64,000 nucleotides of DNA from Acetomicrobium hydrogeniformans (lineage in GTDB: Bacteria > Synergistota > Synergistia > Synergistales > JAFGMB01): NCBI GenBank assembly GCA_016841745.1, contig JAENYO010000002.1, positions 186,001 through 250,000 of the forward strand, read 5' to 3'. The notes beneath the pieces are model-generated. The model was not told the DNA's origin, did not search any database, and was given only the letters and a program-made list of their open reading frames with translations. Every line of letters starts with the position of its first letter. Position 1 is the stretch's first letter. A program made the translations under genes and the position numbers. Below, piece after piece: positions 35,986 to 45,022 of this stretch.

Positions 35986-37044
35986 ATGGAAACTGAAAGG
36001 ATCGAAATAACTTATTTATCACAGGAAGACTTTCTCAAGGGTGGATGTTTTGATATCGGATATACCATAAATTCCGTTGAGAAAGGTCTCCTTGCATTTC
36101 AGAAGGGAGATATCCTTTTCCCCGATAAAATAGTCCAGATATTTAACGAGGACACCCAGGAAAGGATAAACTGCCTGCCTGCAACTCTTTTGCCTGAAAA
36201 GATATGCGGTGTCAAGTGGGTTTCGGTATTTCCCCCAAATCCTCAGAAATATGGCGTTCAGAACCTTTCTGCTCTCCTTGTTCTGTCTGAGATAGAAAAG
36301 GGTTTCCCCATTGCGGTAATGGATGGAACCCTTGCTTCAAATATGCGGGTGGCTTCAGTGGGTGCTACTGCCGCAAAATATCTTGCAAGAAAAGATTCGG
36401 AGAGCATCGGCTTCATCGGGGCTGGAGAGCAGTCCAAAATGCATCTTGTAGGAATGAAAACGGTCTTCCCCGGACTGAAGGAATGCCGGGTTGCGGCTAA
36501 ATATGAAGAAGAAGAAGATCGTTTTATTCAGGAAATGAGTGCTTTATTCCCGGACATGATGTTTGTTACAGGTGGTACAGATCTGAAAAAAGCCATGAAA
36601 GGGGCCGATATCCTGGTAACTGGTACAAGTGCCCAGGCCCCGCTCTTAAAGGCGGAATGGATGAAACCGGGAGCCTTTTACAGTCATATAGGTGGATGGG
36701 AAGATGAATATGCTGTGGCAGGACAGTGCCAGAAAATTGTCTGTGACAGCTGGGAAACAGTAAAACATCGTACCCAGACCCTCAGCAGGATGTACAAGGA
36801 CGGAAAACTGAAAGACAGCGATATTTATGCAGATCTTGTTGATCTGGTTTCCGGTAGTAAACCTGGAAGGGAATCCGATGATGAAAGGATCTATTTCAAT
36901 GCAGTAGGCCTTTCATATCTTGATGTTACTATCGCTCATGACATGTATCTCAGGGCTCTTGAGGCAGGAGTCGGTATTAAACTTCCCCTCCAGGAAAGAT
37001 CTGTTTTCAGTCATGAAGGTCTTGGCAGTTTTATTCGTTTATAA
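35986..37044 (+). CDS. Ornithine cyclodeaminase family enzyme, copy D
   Basis: About 352 residues with the family elements GVKWVSVFPPNP (lysine), NMRVASVGATAAKYLARK (arginine) and the nucleotide motif GFIGAGEQSKMH. AMRTG is replaced by NMRVA in the otherwise conserved arginine loop, hinting at another substrate. ATG 35986 lies eight bases after AAAGGAG. A second ATG at 35980 is too close to it. Eighteen bases separate it from copy E downstream. Confidence 0.88.
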   Translation: METERIEITYLSQEDFLKGGCFDIGYTINSVEKGLLAFQKGDILFPDKIVQIFNEDTQERINCLPATLLPEKICGVKWVSVFPPNPQKYGVQNLSALLVLSEIEKGFPIAVMDGTLASNMRVASVGATAAKYLARKDSESIGFIGAGEQSKMHLVGMKTVFPGLKECRVAAKYEEEEDRFIQEMSALFPDMMFVTGGTDLKKAMKGADILVTGTSAQAPLLKAEWMKPGAFYSHIGGWEDEYAVAGQCQKIVCDSWETVKHRTQTLSRMYKDGKLKDSDIYADLVDLVSGSKPGRESDDERIYFNAVGLSYLDVTIAHDMYLRALEAGVGIKLPLQERSVFSHEGLGSFIRL

Positions 37045-37062
37045 ACAGGGAGTTGATATTTC

Positions 37063-38097
37063 ATGGATAGTAAAAAAGCTCAGTTTCTTTATCTAAGCCA
37101 GAAGGAAGTTATTGAATGCGGAGGCCTTGATATGGCCATGGTCCTGGACAAGGTTGAAGAAGTGCTCAGTCTCAGGGATAAGGGAGAAACCTCTATGCCC
37201 GACAAAATATCTCTGAAATGGAAAGACTGTGATATTAACACCAGGATCAATGCCATGCCGGGTTATGTTGGTGGGAACTGTAATACAGGTGGTATCAAGT
37301 GGATAGGCAGCAAACCCGAAAATCCATCTAAACATGGTTTGCCAAGGGCTTCTGCTCTTACAATTCTTAATGATCCAGAAACGGCACTTCCCATTTGTAT
37401 ATTGGACGGTACCTTGATCAGTGCCATGAGAACTGGTGCAGTTACGGGGGTAGGTGCCCGTTATCTGGCCCGAAAAGATTCCAGTTCTGTAGCCCTTATA
37501 GGGGCCGGTACCCAGAACCACACACAGTTAAAGGCTATTCTTACGGCTCTTCCGGATATTAAAGATGTCAGGGTCTGTGACCTTTCTTCCGACAGGGTAG
37601 AAGAGTTCATCCGTTATGAAAAATGTGAGAATACGAAACTTTCTTTCAAAGGAACTACCGAAGCCCGGGATGCTGTGGAAGGGGCCGATATTATAGTGAG
37701 TGCTACCACCACAGTCAAACCTATTGTCAAGTCTGAATGGGTCAAAGATGGTGCCTATATTTCCAACGTTGGAAATTACGAGTATGAATATGATGTTGTG
37801 AGAAAGTCCAGTAAGGTCCTTGCTGATAACTGGCAGGCGGTGATCCATCGCGAGCACCAGACAGCAGCACGTATGGTGCTGAATGGAGAGATTCAGAAAC
37901 AAGATCTTTACGGTGAACTTGGAGAAGTTATAAACGGGAAAAAACCGGGTCGTGAGAACAACTCGGAGATCATTTTCTTCAGTCCCATAGGCATGGGGAT
38001 AGAGGATGTTATGGTGGCAAGGGAAATATATGATAGATCAATATCTAAGGGAATAGGTACATGGCTTACCCTCTGGGATGAGCCTTACTGGATCTAG
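37063..38097 (+). CDS. Ornithine cyclodeaminase family enzyme, copy E
   Basis: 344 residues. It shows GIKWIGSKPENP, AMRTGAVTGVGARYLARK and ALIGAGTQNHTQL, the standard family residues and nucleotide motif. Its end GIGTWLTLWDEPYWI resembles the ends of copies A and B. It is co-transcribed with copy D and an enolase-superfamily gene, so the three may act on one compound, for example reducing an imine and inverting a stereocentre. This is inference. Confidence 0.9.
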   Translation: MDSKKAQFLYLSQKEVIECGGLDMAMVLDKVEEVLSLRDKGETSMPDKISLKWKDCDINTRINAMPGYVGGNCNTGGIKWIGSKPENPSKHGLPRASALTILNDPETALPICILDGTLISAMRTGAVTGVGARYLARKDSSSVALIGAGTQNHTQLKAILTALPDIKDVRVCDLSSDRVEEFIRYEKCENTKLSFKGTTEARDAVEGADIIVSATTTVKPIVKSEWVKDGAYISNVGNYEYEYDVVRKSSKVLADNWQAVIHREHQTAARMVLNGEIQKQDLYGELGEVINGKKPGRENNSEIIFFSPIGMGIEDVMVAREIYDRSISKGIGTWLTLWDEPYWI

Positions 38098-38126
38098 GTT
38101 TTTTATAGCGGAAGGTCGTGGAATTT

Positions 38127-39248
38127 TTGAAGATTACAGGAATAGAAGTTCTGCAGATCAGTGTTCCCCTGATACATAAATATACCCTTTCCAGGGTTAT
38201 AGGTTCCAAGGAAAAGACAGAATGTATTCTCCTTAAGATGAGTACCGATGAAGGCATAGTGGGTCTTGGAGAGGCTGATCCTCATGTCCCTTTTACTGAA
38301 GAATCCGTCGAGAGCATTACCTCCTGCATCCTTAAATATCTGGCACCGGTTCTTATAGGGCAAGATCCGGAGGATATTGCCGGGATCAACTCGTTGGTGG
38401 ATAAAGCTGTTAAGCTCAACCTTATGGCCAAGGGAGCTATAGATATGGCCTGTTATGATATTGTCGGAAAATCAAAAGGTCAGGCTGTTCATGACTTTTT
38501 GGGAGGTCTTCAGAGGCAGAGTATTCCACTTGTCTGGTCAGTGGGAAATGAACTTCCGCCAAAGACTCTCGAAGATGTAAAAACCGTTTATGACCAGGGG
38601 TACAGGACGGTTATGATCAAGACAGGCCATTTTGATCCTGATACAGATATTGAAAGGATAAGGCTTGTAAGGGAATCATGGCCTGATCTGAAAATTATTG
38701 TAGACGTTAACCAGGGTTGGGATGTCAAAACAGCGATAGCAGCTGGCCGCATGATGGAGAGCCTTAATATCGAATTTTTTGAACAACCCGTCCCTTATTG
38801 GGATATAGAGGGTCTGGCAAGGATAAGAAAAGCAATATCCATTCCTCTTTCTGTAGATGAGTCCCTCCTTAACATACATGATGCACACAGGATCATCAGG
38901 GAAGGGGCGGCGGATATTTTCAGCGTCAAGGTTTCGAAGAACGGCGGCATTACCAGGACTAAAGAGCTGATCAGACTTGCAGAAGAGAATGGCATGAGAT
39001 GTTGGATGAATTCCATGCTGGAAGAGGGCATTACCCAGGCTGCAAGCCTGCAGCTCGGACTTAGCTCATCGAGCCTTCTTGATATGGGACATGCATATTT
39101 TTCTCCCCTCAGGCTGGCGGAGGATATATCCACATATTCGGATAATATAAGGAACGTTGAGATATACCCCTTTGAAAAGCCTGGACTGGGTGTTGATCTG
39201 AAAGAGGATGTTGTAGAAAAGTTCCTTGTGGGCAAATATCATTATTGA
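38127..39248 (+). CDS. Enolase superfamily enzyme, muconate-lactonizing/dipeptide-epimerase group
   Basis: About 373 residues. Metal ligands are in VDVNQGWD, FFEQPVPYWD and LSVDESLLN, and the second catalytic lysine is in FSVKVSKNGG. At the KxK base motif the sequence reads VMIKTG, so the first lysine is Met while the second is kept. The group includes amino acid and dipeptide epimerases and proline-derivative enzymes. TTG 38127 fits the ribosome site GGAAGG better than GTG 38118. It follows OCD copies D and E. Confidence 0.88.
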   Translation: MKITGIEVLQISVPLIHKYTLSRVIGSKEKTECILLKMSTDEGIVGLGEADPHVPFTEESVESITSCILKYLAPVLIGQDPEDIAGINSLVDKAVKLNLMAKGAIDMACYDIVGKSKGQAVHDFLGGLQRQSIPLVWSVGNELPPKTLEDVKTVYDQGYRTVMIKTGHFDPDTDIERIRLVRESWPDLKIIVDVNQGWDVKTAIAAGRMMESLNIEFFEQPVPYWDIEGLARIRKAISIPLSVDESLLNIHDAHRIIREGAADIFSVKVSKNGGITRTKELIRLAEENGMRCWMNSMLEEGITQAASLQLGLSSSSLLDMGHAYFSPLRLAEDISTYSDNIRNVEIYPFEKPGLGVDLKEDVVEKFLVGKYHY

Positions 39249-39309
39249 TGTGAGAAATACCATAAGCTGATAGTGCATTTCTTCTAATCCTATATGGTTG
39301 ATCTTTTTT

Positions 39310-39343
39310 GGGGTGGAGGACAAAAGGTCTCCACCCTTTTTTT
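39310..39343 (+). terminator. Terminator closing the TRAP/OCD/enolase operon
   Basis: GGGTGGAGGAC and GTCTCCACCC form a stem with one bulged or mismatched base, followed by seven T. It ends the long plus-strand run. Confidence 0.85.
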
Positions 39344-39648
39344 AAAGGTTATCATCCAGGGTTTAATGTCCATTCGAATTCGTAACAACACATCCATGTC
39401 TTTATGCAGCCTTGGTTTGGTGACAACTATTTGATCTGGGACAAAAACTTTCAGTAATGTTCAATTATCCATCATTGACATAAGAACTGTGCGCTATATT
39501 CTAATACCCTATTAATTTCCCCTTCAGATAGTACTGATAAAGGTTCTTGGTCTACCTAATTTACATCACCCATCTTTGCATATAGAATGAAATTAATTTC
39601 CCCACAACTTAGCATGAAAAAAATAACCTTTAACGAGGAGGTATCGTA
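39344..39648 (+). promoter_or_regulatory. Intergenic region with promoter for the Synerg-CTERM protein
   Basis: About 300 bases, AT-rich. TTGACA (39475-39480) with TATTCT (39497-39502) 16 bases further is the best promoter candidate, leaving a leader of about 145 bases. The gene starts behind CGAGGAGG. I see no other gene or repeat here. Confidence 0.55.
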
Positions 39649-41379
39649 ATGAGAAAGAAAAAGCAGTTATTGTCTCTTTTGTTTTCTGCTGTTTTAGTTG
39701 TTTTCTTTGCATGTTCCGCTTTTGCGGGTGATCCACCCAATTGGGGAGATGTAAATGGAACCACCGATATTGTGCCTTTGGAGATATTGGCTGGTGATAG
39801 CTGCTATTCCCCCGAGGGTGCTGAAACAGAACTGGAATTTACAATGCACGGTGATAGCGTGAATGACTGCGAGTGGGGGTATCCCTCTAATCTCGAATAT
39901 GCCTTTGATGGATTGATAATAAGGACCACAGAGGTAAGCGGGGATCTTGAGGGTACTGCCTGGTACAGCGGTTATCAGTATATCAGTCTTGTATTTGAAG
40001 AGGATGAGGATCAATCTGGAAATTTCAGTGCTGTTTTTAACTTTGATACATCTTCTGGTATTGGCGGAACTCCGCCCGAATCCTGCGACGTATCTTTCAG
40101 TTGGGACTTCAGCCTGGAACCGGAAAGGTTCATGGCAGGTATACTCCATGCGCCATATAACGACAATGGTACTTTGTATGGAGATACTGCCAGTTGTGAC
40201 ATTGGTGTAGTCCTGCTCGAAGAAACACCTACCTTCGATATTTTTGTGGGTAAATCCGGGGAGGAAATGCAATATGCCCGTTCTCTGGGACCTTTAACTT
40301 CCACTAACTGCAGTGTCGATGCCGGACTGCTTTTCCTTCTTCCTGGCGATAGCGTAGGAATTATCTATGCCAATTTATGGGATGAGCAGATCGAACTTTC
40401 CTTTACCGAAGCAGGCTTCTCCATTATGCGTTATCTCTTCGCACCGGATCTCTATGACGGTGATGGCCCACCAGCCATGATAGAGGTGCAAGATAACTAT
40501 ATCATTGATCCTGCATTAGCTGTAGAAGGCTACCTTTCCTCAATAGGAAAACAAGAAAATTCATTTAGGGATATTACTTTTAGAGATGGAACTGTTACCC
40601 ATCTTTCCTGGCTCTGGTGTGAACTTATCTATCAGGATGAAAATAGTGCTAATGCTGTGGGTTTTGCCGGTAACCCCACATCTGCCGATTTCAACGATGA
40701 GCTTGACGATAAGATCTATAAAGTCATTGTGTCTGATGATTTCTGGCCAATGAGTGTAACGCCCGAAGAATTTAATCTTGTCACTGCAGCTTCCTCGGGA
40801 GACTTTATCGGCCAGGTATCCATGGACATCAGCATACCTTTCCAGGCTGATACTTTTCGAAAATGGGCAATACCCATTGGTTTAAGGATCGGTATCCCTG
40901 GAGAAAACATTGAGCAGTATGATGAGGAGCTCATGCAAACCGTTGATGCGGAACTGGGTGAGAACCCCACGGAAGAAGAACTGGAAGCCGTTGTACGTAA
41001 ATATCTTTCCTTTACCAAGGAGTGGAGCACGGGAGAGACTGCCCAGATAAGGCTTGATGACCCCGAATTTGCAGATGCAGTGGACATTTTCTTTGAAATG
41101 GATGATGACGGAGGAGTCAATAACATAATATTTACGGTCAGTCTGCTCATCGTTAATGGCGGAGAGCCGGGAATGATAGATTCTGCAACAGCAAATGACC
41201 GCAAGTACATTGTAATTTATGATGGGAATCTGGATCTTAGGTTTTCTGATCCCATAAAGCTTGCTGCTGCTTATGAAGAAGATACTTCTGGTTCGGGCGG
41301 AAGTGGATGTTCGGCCTTTGGTTTTGTGCCTGCAGCAGGCCTGCTTTTACTACCTCTTTTAATGCTTTTGAAAAAATAA
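39649..41379 (+). CDS. Secreted surface protein with Synerg-CTERM sorting signal
   Basis: 576 residues. It begins with a signal peptide (basic MRKKK, a hydrophobic run, then ACSAFAG). A long acidic middle, rich in Asp, Glu and Tyr, follows. The last 27 residues read Gly/Ser-rich GSGGSGCSAFGF, a hydrophobic stretch and KK. This is the Synerg-CTERM type of sorting signal, thought to anchor proteins at the cell surface after processing. No catalytic domain is recognised. The gene is flanked by its own promoter and terminator, so it is probably expressed alone. Confidence 0.88.
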   Translation: MRKKKQLLSLLFSAVLVVFFACSAFAGDPPNWGDVNGTTDIVPLEILAGDSCYSPEGAETELEFTMHGDSVNDCEWGYPSNLEYAFDGLIIRTTEVSGDLEGTAWYSGYQYISLVFEEDEDQSGNFSAVFNFDTSSGIGGTPPESCDVSFSWDFSLEPERFMAGILHAPYNDNGTLYGDTASCDIGVVLLEETPTFDIFVGKSGEEMQYARSLGPLTSTNCSVDAGLLFLLPGDSVGIIYANLWDEQIELSFTEAGFSIMRYLFAPDLYDGDGPPAMIEVQDNYIIDPALAVEGYLSSIGKQENSFRDITFRDGTVTHLSWLWCELIYQDENSANAVGFAGNPTSADFNDELDDKIYKVIVSDDFWPMSVTPEEFNLVTAASSGDFIGQVSMDISIPFQADTFRKWAIPIGLRIGIPGENIEQYDEELMQTVDAELGENPTEEELEAVVRKYLSFTKEWSTGETAQIRLDDPEFADAVDIFFEMDDDGGVNNIIFTVSLLIVNGGEPGMIDSATANDRKYIVIYDGNLDLRFSDPIKLAAAYEEDTSGSGGSGCSAFGFVPAAGLLLLPLLMLLKK

Positions 41380-41403
41380 GACAGATTAATTCCAGTTTGC
41401 CTG

Positions 41404-41432
41404 AAAGAGCGGGGAATTCCCCGCTCTTTTTT
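41404..41432 (+). terminator. Terminator after the Synerg-CTERM protein gene
   Basis: AAAGAGCGGGG and CCCCGCTCTTT form a perfect 11-base stem over AATT, ending in a T run. Confidence 0.95.
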
Positions 41433-41554
41433 AGTAGCTTCAAATGCATTTGCTGTTGCCCGTACACCTTAAAACATGCTAAAGTATTGCATGAATGAAA
41501 TGTAAAATTATCTGATATGAATTATTTCATCATCTGTCCGGAAAGGTGAAAAAA

Positions 41555-42700
41555 ATGCAGACCATACCTTTTACCAGGCCTTATATCTCTGGTAATGAAC
41601 AGGAATACATAGGCCGGTTATTTGAAAGTGGAACTTTTGCTGGAAACGGTACTTTTTCCAGGCAGGCAGAAGATCTTCTTCTAAAACTGACAGGAGCCAG
41701 GGGGGTATTCCTGACATCTTCCGGTACCGCTGCCCTTGAATTGATGTGCCTGGTTGCCGGTCTGAATAGGGGCGATGAAGTGATTCTGCCTTCTTTTACC
41801 TATCCTTCCACTGCCAATGCAATACTCAGGGTAGGTGCAGTTCCTGTATTTGTGGACATCCGAAGAGATACTTTCAATCTGGACCAGGATCTTATAGAAA
41901 AAGCCATTTCAAAAAACACTAAAGCAGTAATGCCCGTCCACTATGCCGGAGTCTCATGCGATATGGAGTTCATTCGAGATCTTGCAGATAAATACCATCT
42001 TCTTGTCCTGGAAGATGCGGCTCAGGCTATAGATGCTTACCATTATTCTTCCCACTTGGGCACTCTTGGACAGATGGGCGCTTTGAGTTTTCATGAGACC
42101 AAGAATATCCATTCCGGTCAGGGAGGGGCACTGCTCATAAATGAAGAAGAGATGATCCACCGGGCAGAGATCATTTTTGATCATGGCACTAACCGCAGAC
42201 AATTCCTGAGAGGGGAGTCGGATTCTTATTCCTGGAAGGATTTTGGTTCTTCCTTTTCCATGTCAGAGATAACTGCGGCCTTTCTTTCTGCCCAGCTTGA
42301 ATCGGTTTCATCGGTTACTGAAGAGAGAAGAAATGTCTGGCATCTTTATCATGAGGCTTTTTCAAAATATGAAGAAGAGGGTTTCCTGAAAAGGCCTGAT
42401 ATCCCTGCATACTGTAACCACAATGGACATTGTTATCCTCTGCTTTTCCCATCTCTGGAAATTCGGGAGAATATGCGCCATGGTCTGTCCGAAAAAGGAA
42501 TTATGGCTCATTTTCATTATGTTCCCCTCCACTCATCATCCATGGGCAGAAGGATCTCCAGGTGGGGGGCCGATCTTCCAAATACAGACCATGTTTTCCG
42601 TTGCCTTCTGAGGATGCCTCTTTACAGCGGCCTTGATATTGATGAGTGTCTCAAATGTATCGAAGAGGTATTTTCAGGAAGATGTTTTGGGAGAAAATGA
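41555..42700 (+). CDS. wecE: dTDP-4-amino-4,6-dideoxygalactose transaminase (WecE/RffA type)
   Basis: 381 residues, DegT/DnrJ/EryC1 fold. It resembles E. coli WecE over its whole length: the cofactor lysine in SFHETKN near 185, VVPVHYAG-like VMPVHYAGVSCDME near 130, and FHYVPLHSSSMG near 325. It would aminate dTDP-4-keto-6-deoxyglucose to dTDP-Fuc4N using glutamate. ATG 41555 follows AAAGGTG. The substrate would come from RfbA and RfbB encoded at the other end of this locus. It begins the plus-strand glycan run. Confidence 0.9.
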   Translation: MQTIPFTRPYISGNEQEYIGRLFESGTFAGNGTFSRQAEDLLLKLTGARGVFLTSSGTAALELMCLVAGLNRGDEVILPSFTYPSTANAILRVGAVPVFVDIRRDTFNLDQDLIEKAISKNTKAVMPVHYAGVSCDMEFIRDLADKYHLLVLEDAAQAIDAYHYSSHLGTLGQMGALSFHETKNIHSGQGGALLINEEEMIHRAEIIFDHGTNRRQFLRGESDSYSWKDFGSSFSMSEITAAFLSAQLESVSSVTEERRNVWHLYHEAFSKYEEEGFLKRPDIPAYCNHNGHCYPLLFPSLEIRENMRHGLSEKGIMAHFHYVPLHSSSMGRRISRWGADLPNTDHVFRCLLRMPLYSGLDIDECLKCIEEVFSGRCFGRK

Positions 42701-43405
42701 ATGGGTAGGAAGTCTGTAGCTATCCTTCAGTCGAATTATATTCCCTGGAAGGGCAACTTCGACATGATCAACATGGTGGATGAATACGTTATTTTCGATG
42801 ATGTCCAATATACTAAAAGGGACTGGCGGAATCGCAACCGCATTGTTACTAAAGATGGAATTAAATGGCTAACCATACCGGTAAAGAATATTTCTTTTCA
42901 TCAGAAGATCATGGATACGCAAATCGTATCAGATGAATGGGCAGAAAAGCACTGGAAAGTTGTTGAACAGAACTATAAGGGGGCTCCATTTTTTTCTGAA
43001 TTGGGAGCCTGTATAAAAGAAATGTATGAAAAAGCTTCCGGGGAAAATTATCTCAGCAGGATAAACTATATTTTCCTTCAAGGGATTTGCGGCCTTCTTG
43101 ACATTGCTACGGATATCCAATGGTCCACAAGTTATCATCCGGAAGGTATAAAAAGCGACAGGATCCTTGATATATGCCTAAAAACCAAAGCTGACGAATA
43201 TGTTTCCGGCCCGGCTGCTCAGAACTATCTTGACCTGAATGCTTTTGAAAAGAGGGGTATATCTGTTAAATGGATGTCCTACAATGGATATCCTGAGTAT
43301 GGACAGCTCCATGGTTATCCCTTTTCTCACAATGTGAGTATTATTGACCTTCTTTTCTGTACTGGTGTGGGAGGAGCAAGGCGGAATATGTTATCGTTCT
43401 TTTAG
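42701..43405 (+). CDS. WbqC family protein
   Basis: 234 residues. The start SVAILQSNYIPWKGNFDMIN and YVIFDDVQYTKRDWRNRN are typical of the WbqC family, found in O-antigen and other surface glycan loci. The biochemical role is not established, and acyl or amino-sugar modification has been suggested. Its ATG follows directly on the WecE TGA, so the two are co-translated. The acyltransferase gene starts 43 bases after its stop. Confidence 0.9.
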   Translation: MGRKSVAILQSNYIPWKGNFDMINMVDEYVIFDDVQYTKRDWRNRNRIVTKDGIKWLTIPVKNISFHQKIMDTQIVSDEWAEKHWKVVEQNYKGAPFFSELGACIKEMYEKASGENYLSRINYIFLQGICGLLDIATDIQWSTSYHPEGIKSDRILDICLKTKADEYVSGPAAQNYLDLNAFEKRGISVKWMSYNGYPEYGQLHGYPFSHNVSIIDLLFCTGVGGARRNMLSFF

Positions 43406-43448
43406 CTGCTGTTATTATGGTGAGATGCTGATTACTGGGGGAGCGGTT

Positions 43449-44120
43449 ATGGAAAAAGCGAAAAAGGACATTATCCTTTATGGTATTGGAATAATGGCTC
43501 ACTATGTAACAAAGGTCATAGAAAAACATAACCTTTTCAATATCGTGTCATACACAGCTGACGAAGAGTATATTGACGGAAGGAAATTTCTGGGTAAACC
43601 TCTTGTTCCCTTCGAGAAAGTCGGGGATCTTTTTCCACCCGATAAATTTCTCATGCTCCTTCTCATAGGATATAAACGAATGCGGGATAGGAAAAAAATG
43701 TTTCTCAAGGCTAAAGAGAAGGGTTATTTCCTTCCTAACTGTATAGCGGGAAATGTCAATTATTTTGATGACCTTATTCTCGGAGAGAACAACATAATAT
43801 TCAGCGGGACTTATATTGGGGTCGGTTCTACCATAGGCAATAACAATATTATCCGCCCTAATGTATATCTGGGCCATAATGTTTCCATGGGTGATCATTG
43901 CTATATCTCACCTGGATGCAATATTGGCGGAGGCTGTATTGTTGAGGACATGTCCTTCATCGGACTCGGAAGCAACATTACCAACGGACTGAGGATATCG
44001 AGAGAAAATCTTATAGGAGCTGGAAGCCTTGTCCTGAAAGATACAGACCCTTTCGGCAGATACATTGGAAGTCCAGCTGTCAGAAAGAGCAGTCATGAGG
44101 AAGAGGGAATAAACTTCTGA
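43449..44120 (+). CDS. Sugar O/N-acyltransferase, NeuD/PglD type
   Basis: About 223 residues. The N-terminal part DIILYGIGIMAHYVTKVI is a Rossmann-like sugar-binding domain. From about residue 95 follows a left-handed beta helix of hexapeptide repeats (TIGNNNIIRPNVYLGHNVS, then VEDMSFIGLGSNITNG). Members transfer acetyl or other acyl groups to amino sugars. It is a candidate to acylate the amino group made by the WecE-type enzyme, replacing WecD. ATG 43449 follows GGGGGAG. Confidence 0.9.
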   Translation: MEKAKKDIILYGIGIMAHYVTKVIEKHNLFNIVSYTADEEYIDGRKFLGKPLVPFEKVGDLFPPDKFLMLLLIGYKRMRDRKKMFLKAKEKGYFLPNCIAGNVNYFDDLILGENNIIFSGTYIGVGSTIGNNNIIRPNVYLGHNVSMGDHCYISPGCNIGGGCIVEDMSFIGLGSNITNGLRISRENLIGAGSLVLKDTDPFGRYIGSPAVRKSSHEEEGINF

Positions 44121-44146
44121 ATTCTTAAATAAGGGAGGGCAGAAAG

Positions 44147-45007
44147 ATGACAGAGTTGATAGTGAATTTTACTCCAACCGGCATGATCCCGACAAAGGAA
44201 ATGACATCGCATGTTCCCATTTCAACGGATGAGATCGTGGAAGATGTACATGAAGCCTATGAGCTTGGTATCACCATGGTCCATCTTCATGCCCGTGACC
44301 CGAAAGACGGAACCCCTACATGGTTCCCGGATATATATGCAGATATCATAGAGAGGATAAGAAACTTCGCTCCGGATCTTGTAATCTGTGCTTCCCTCAG
44401 CGGCCGTACCTTTCATGACCTTGAAAAAAGAGCAGCCGTACTTGATCTTGACGGTGACCTGAAGCCAGATATGGGAAGCCTTACGCTGAGTTCCCTCAAT
44501 TTCAACAGGCAGGCCAGTGTGAATTCACCGGAAGTGATCATGGGCCTGGCTTCACGCATGAAAGAGAGAAAGATCAAACCTGAACTGGAAGCCTTTGATG
44601 CGGGTATGATAAATTATTCAAAATATCTCATAAAGAAAGAACTTCTTTATCCTCCATATTACTTTAACCTGATCCTGGGCAATATTGCCTGTGCCCAGGC
44701 AGACCTGCTCCATGCCGGCCTTCTTATCAGAGATCTCCCGCCCCAGAGTTACTGGTCACTGGGAGGAATAGGAGATCAGCAGATAGTAATGAATTCTGTT
44801 GCCATCTCAATAGGGGGTGGAGTAAGGGTGGGTCTTGAGGATAATTACTGGTTCGATTCGGGGAGAACAAAACTGGCGAGGAATATAGATCTTCTGCAGA
44901 GGATAAATGTTATAGCCCAGGCCAACGAAAGAAATATTATGAAGCCCGCCACTCTGAGGGAAAAGCTCGGATTAAAAGCTGGCCATGGAGAATATGGGAC
45001 TTTATGA
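44147..45007 (+). CDS. Beta-keto acid cleavage enzyme (BKACE, DUF849)
   Basis: 286 residues, whole-length BKACE/Kce family. The zinc ligands are in VHLHARDP near residue 47 and the conserved GLEDN lies near 225. Known members transfer acetyl between acetyl-CoA and a beta-keto acid, giving acetoacetate and a new acyl-CoA, for example in lysine fermentation. Here it lies between an acyltransferase and a glycosyltransferase gene, an odd place for a catabolic enzyme. It may make an unusual acyl-CoA for sugar acylation, which is inference. Confidence 0.9.
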   Translation: MTELIVNFTPTGMIPTKEMTSHVPISTDEIVEDVHEAYELGITMVHLHARDPKDGTPTWFPDIYADIIERIRNFAPDLVICASLSGRTFHDLEKRAAVLDLDGDLKPDMGSLTLSSLNFNRQASVNSPEVIMGLASRMKERKIKPELEAFDAGMINYSKYLIKKELLYPPYYFNLILGNIACAQADLLHAGLLIRDLPPQSYWSLGGIGDQQIVMNSVAISIGGGVRVGLEDNYWFDSGRTKLARNIDLLQRINVIAQANERNIMKPATLREKLGLKAGHGEYGTL

Positions 45008-45022
45008 TCGAGGGATCAGGAG

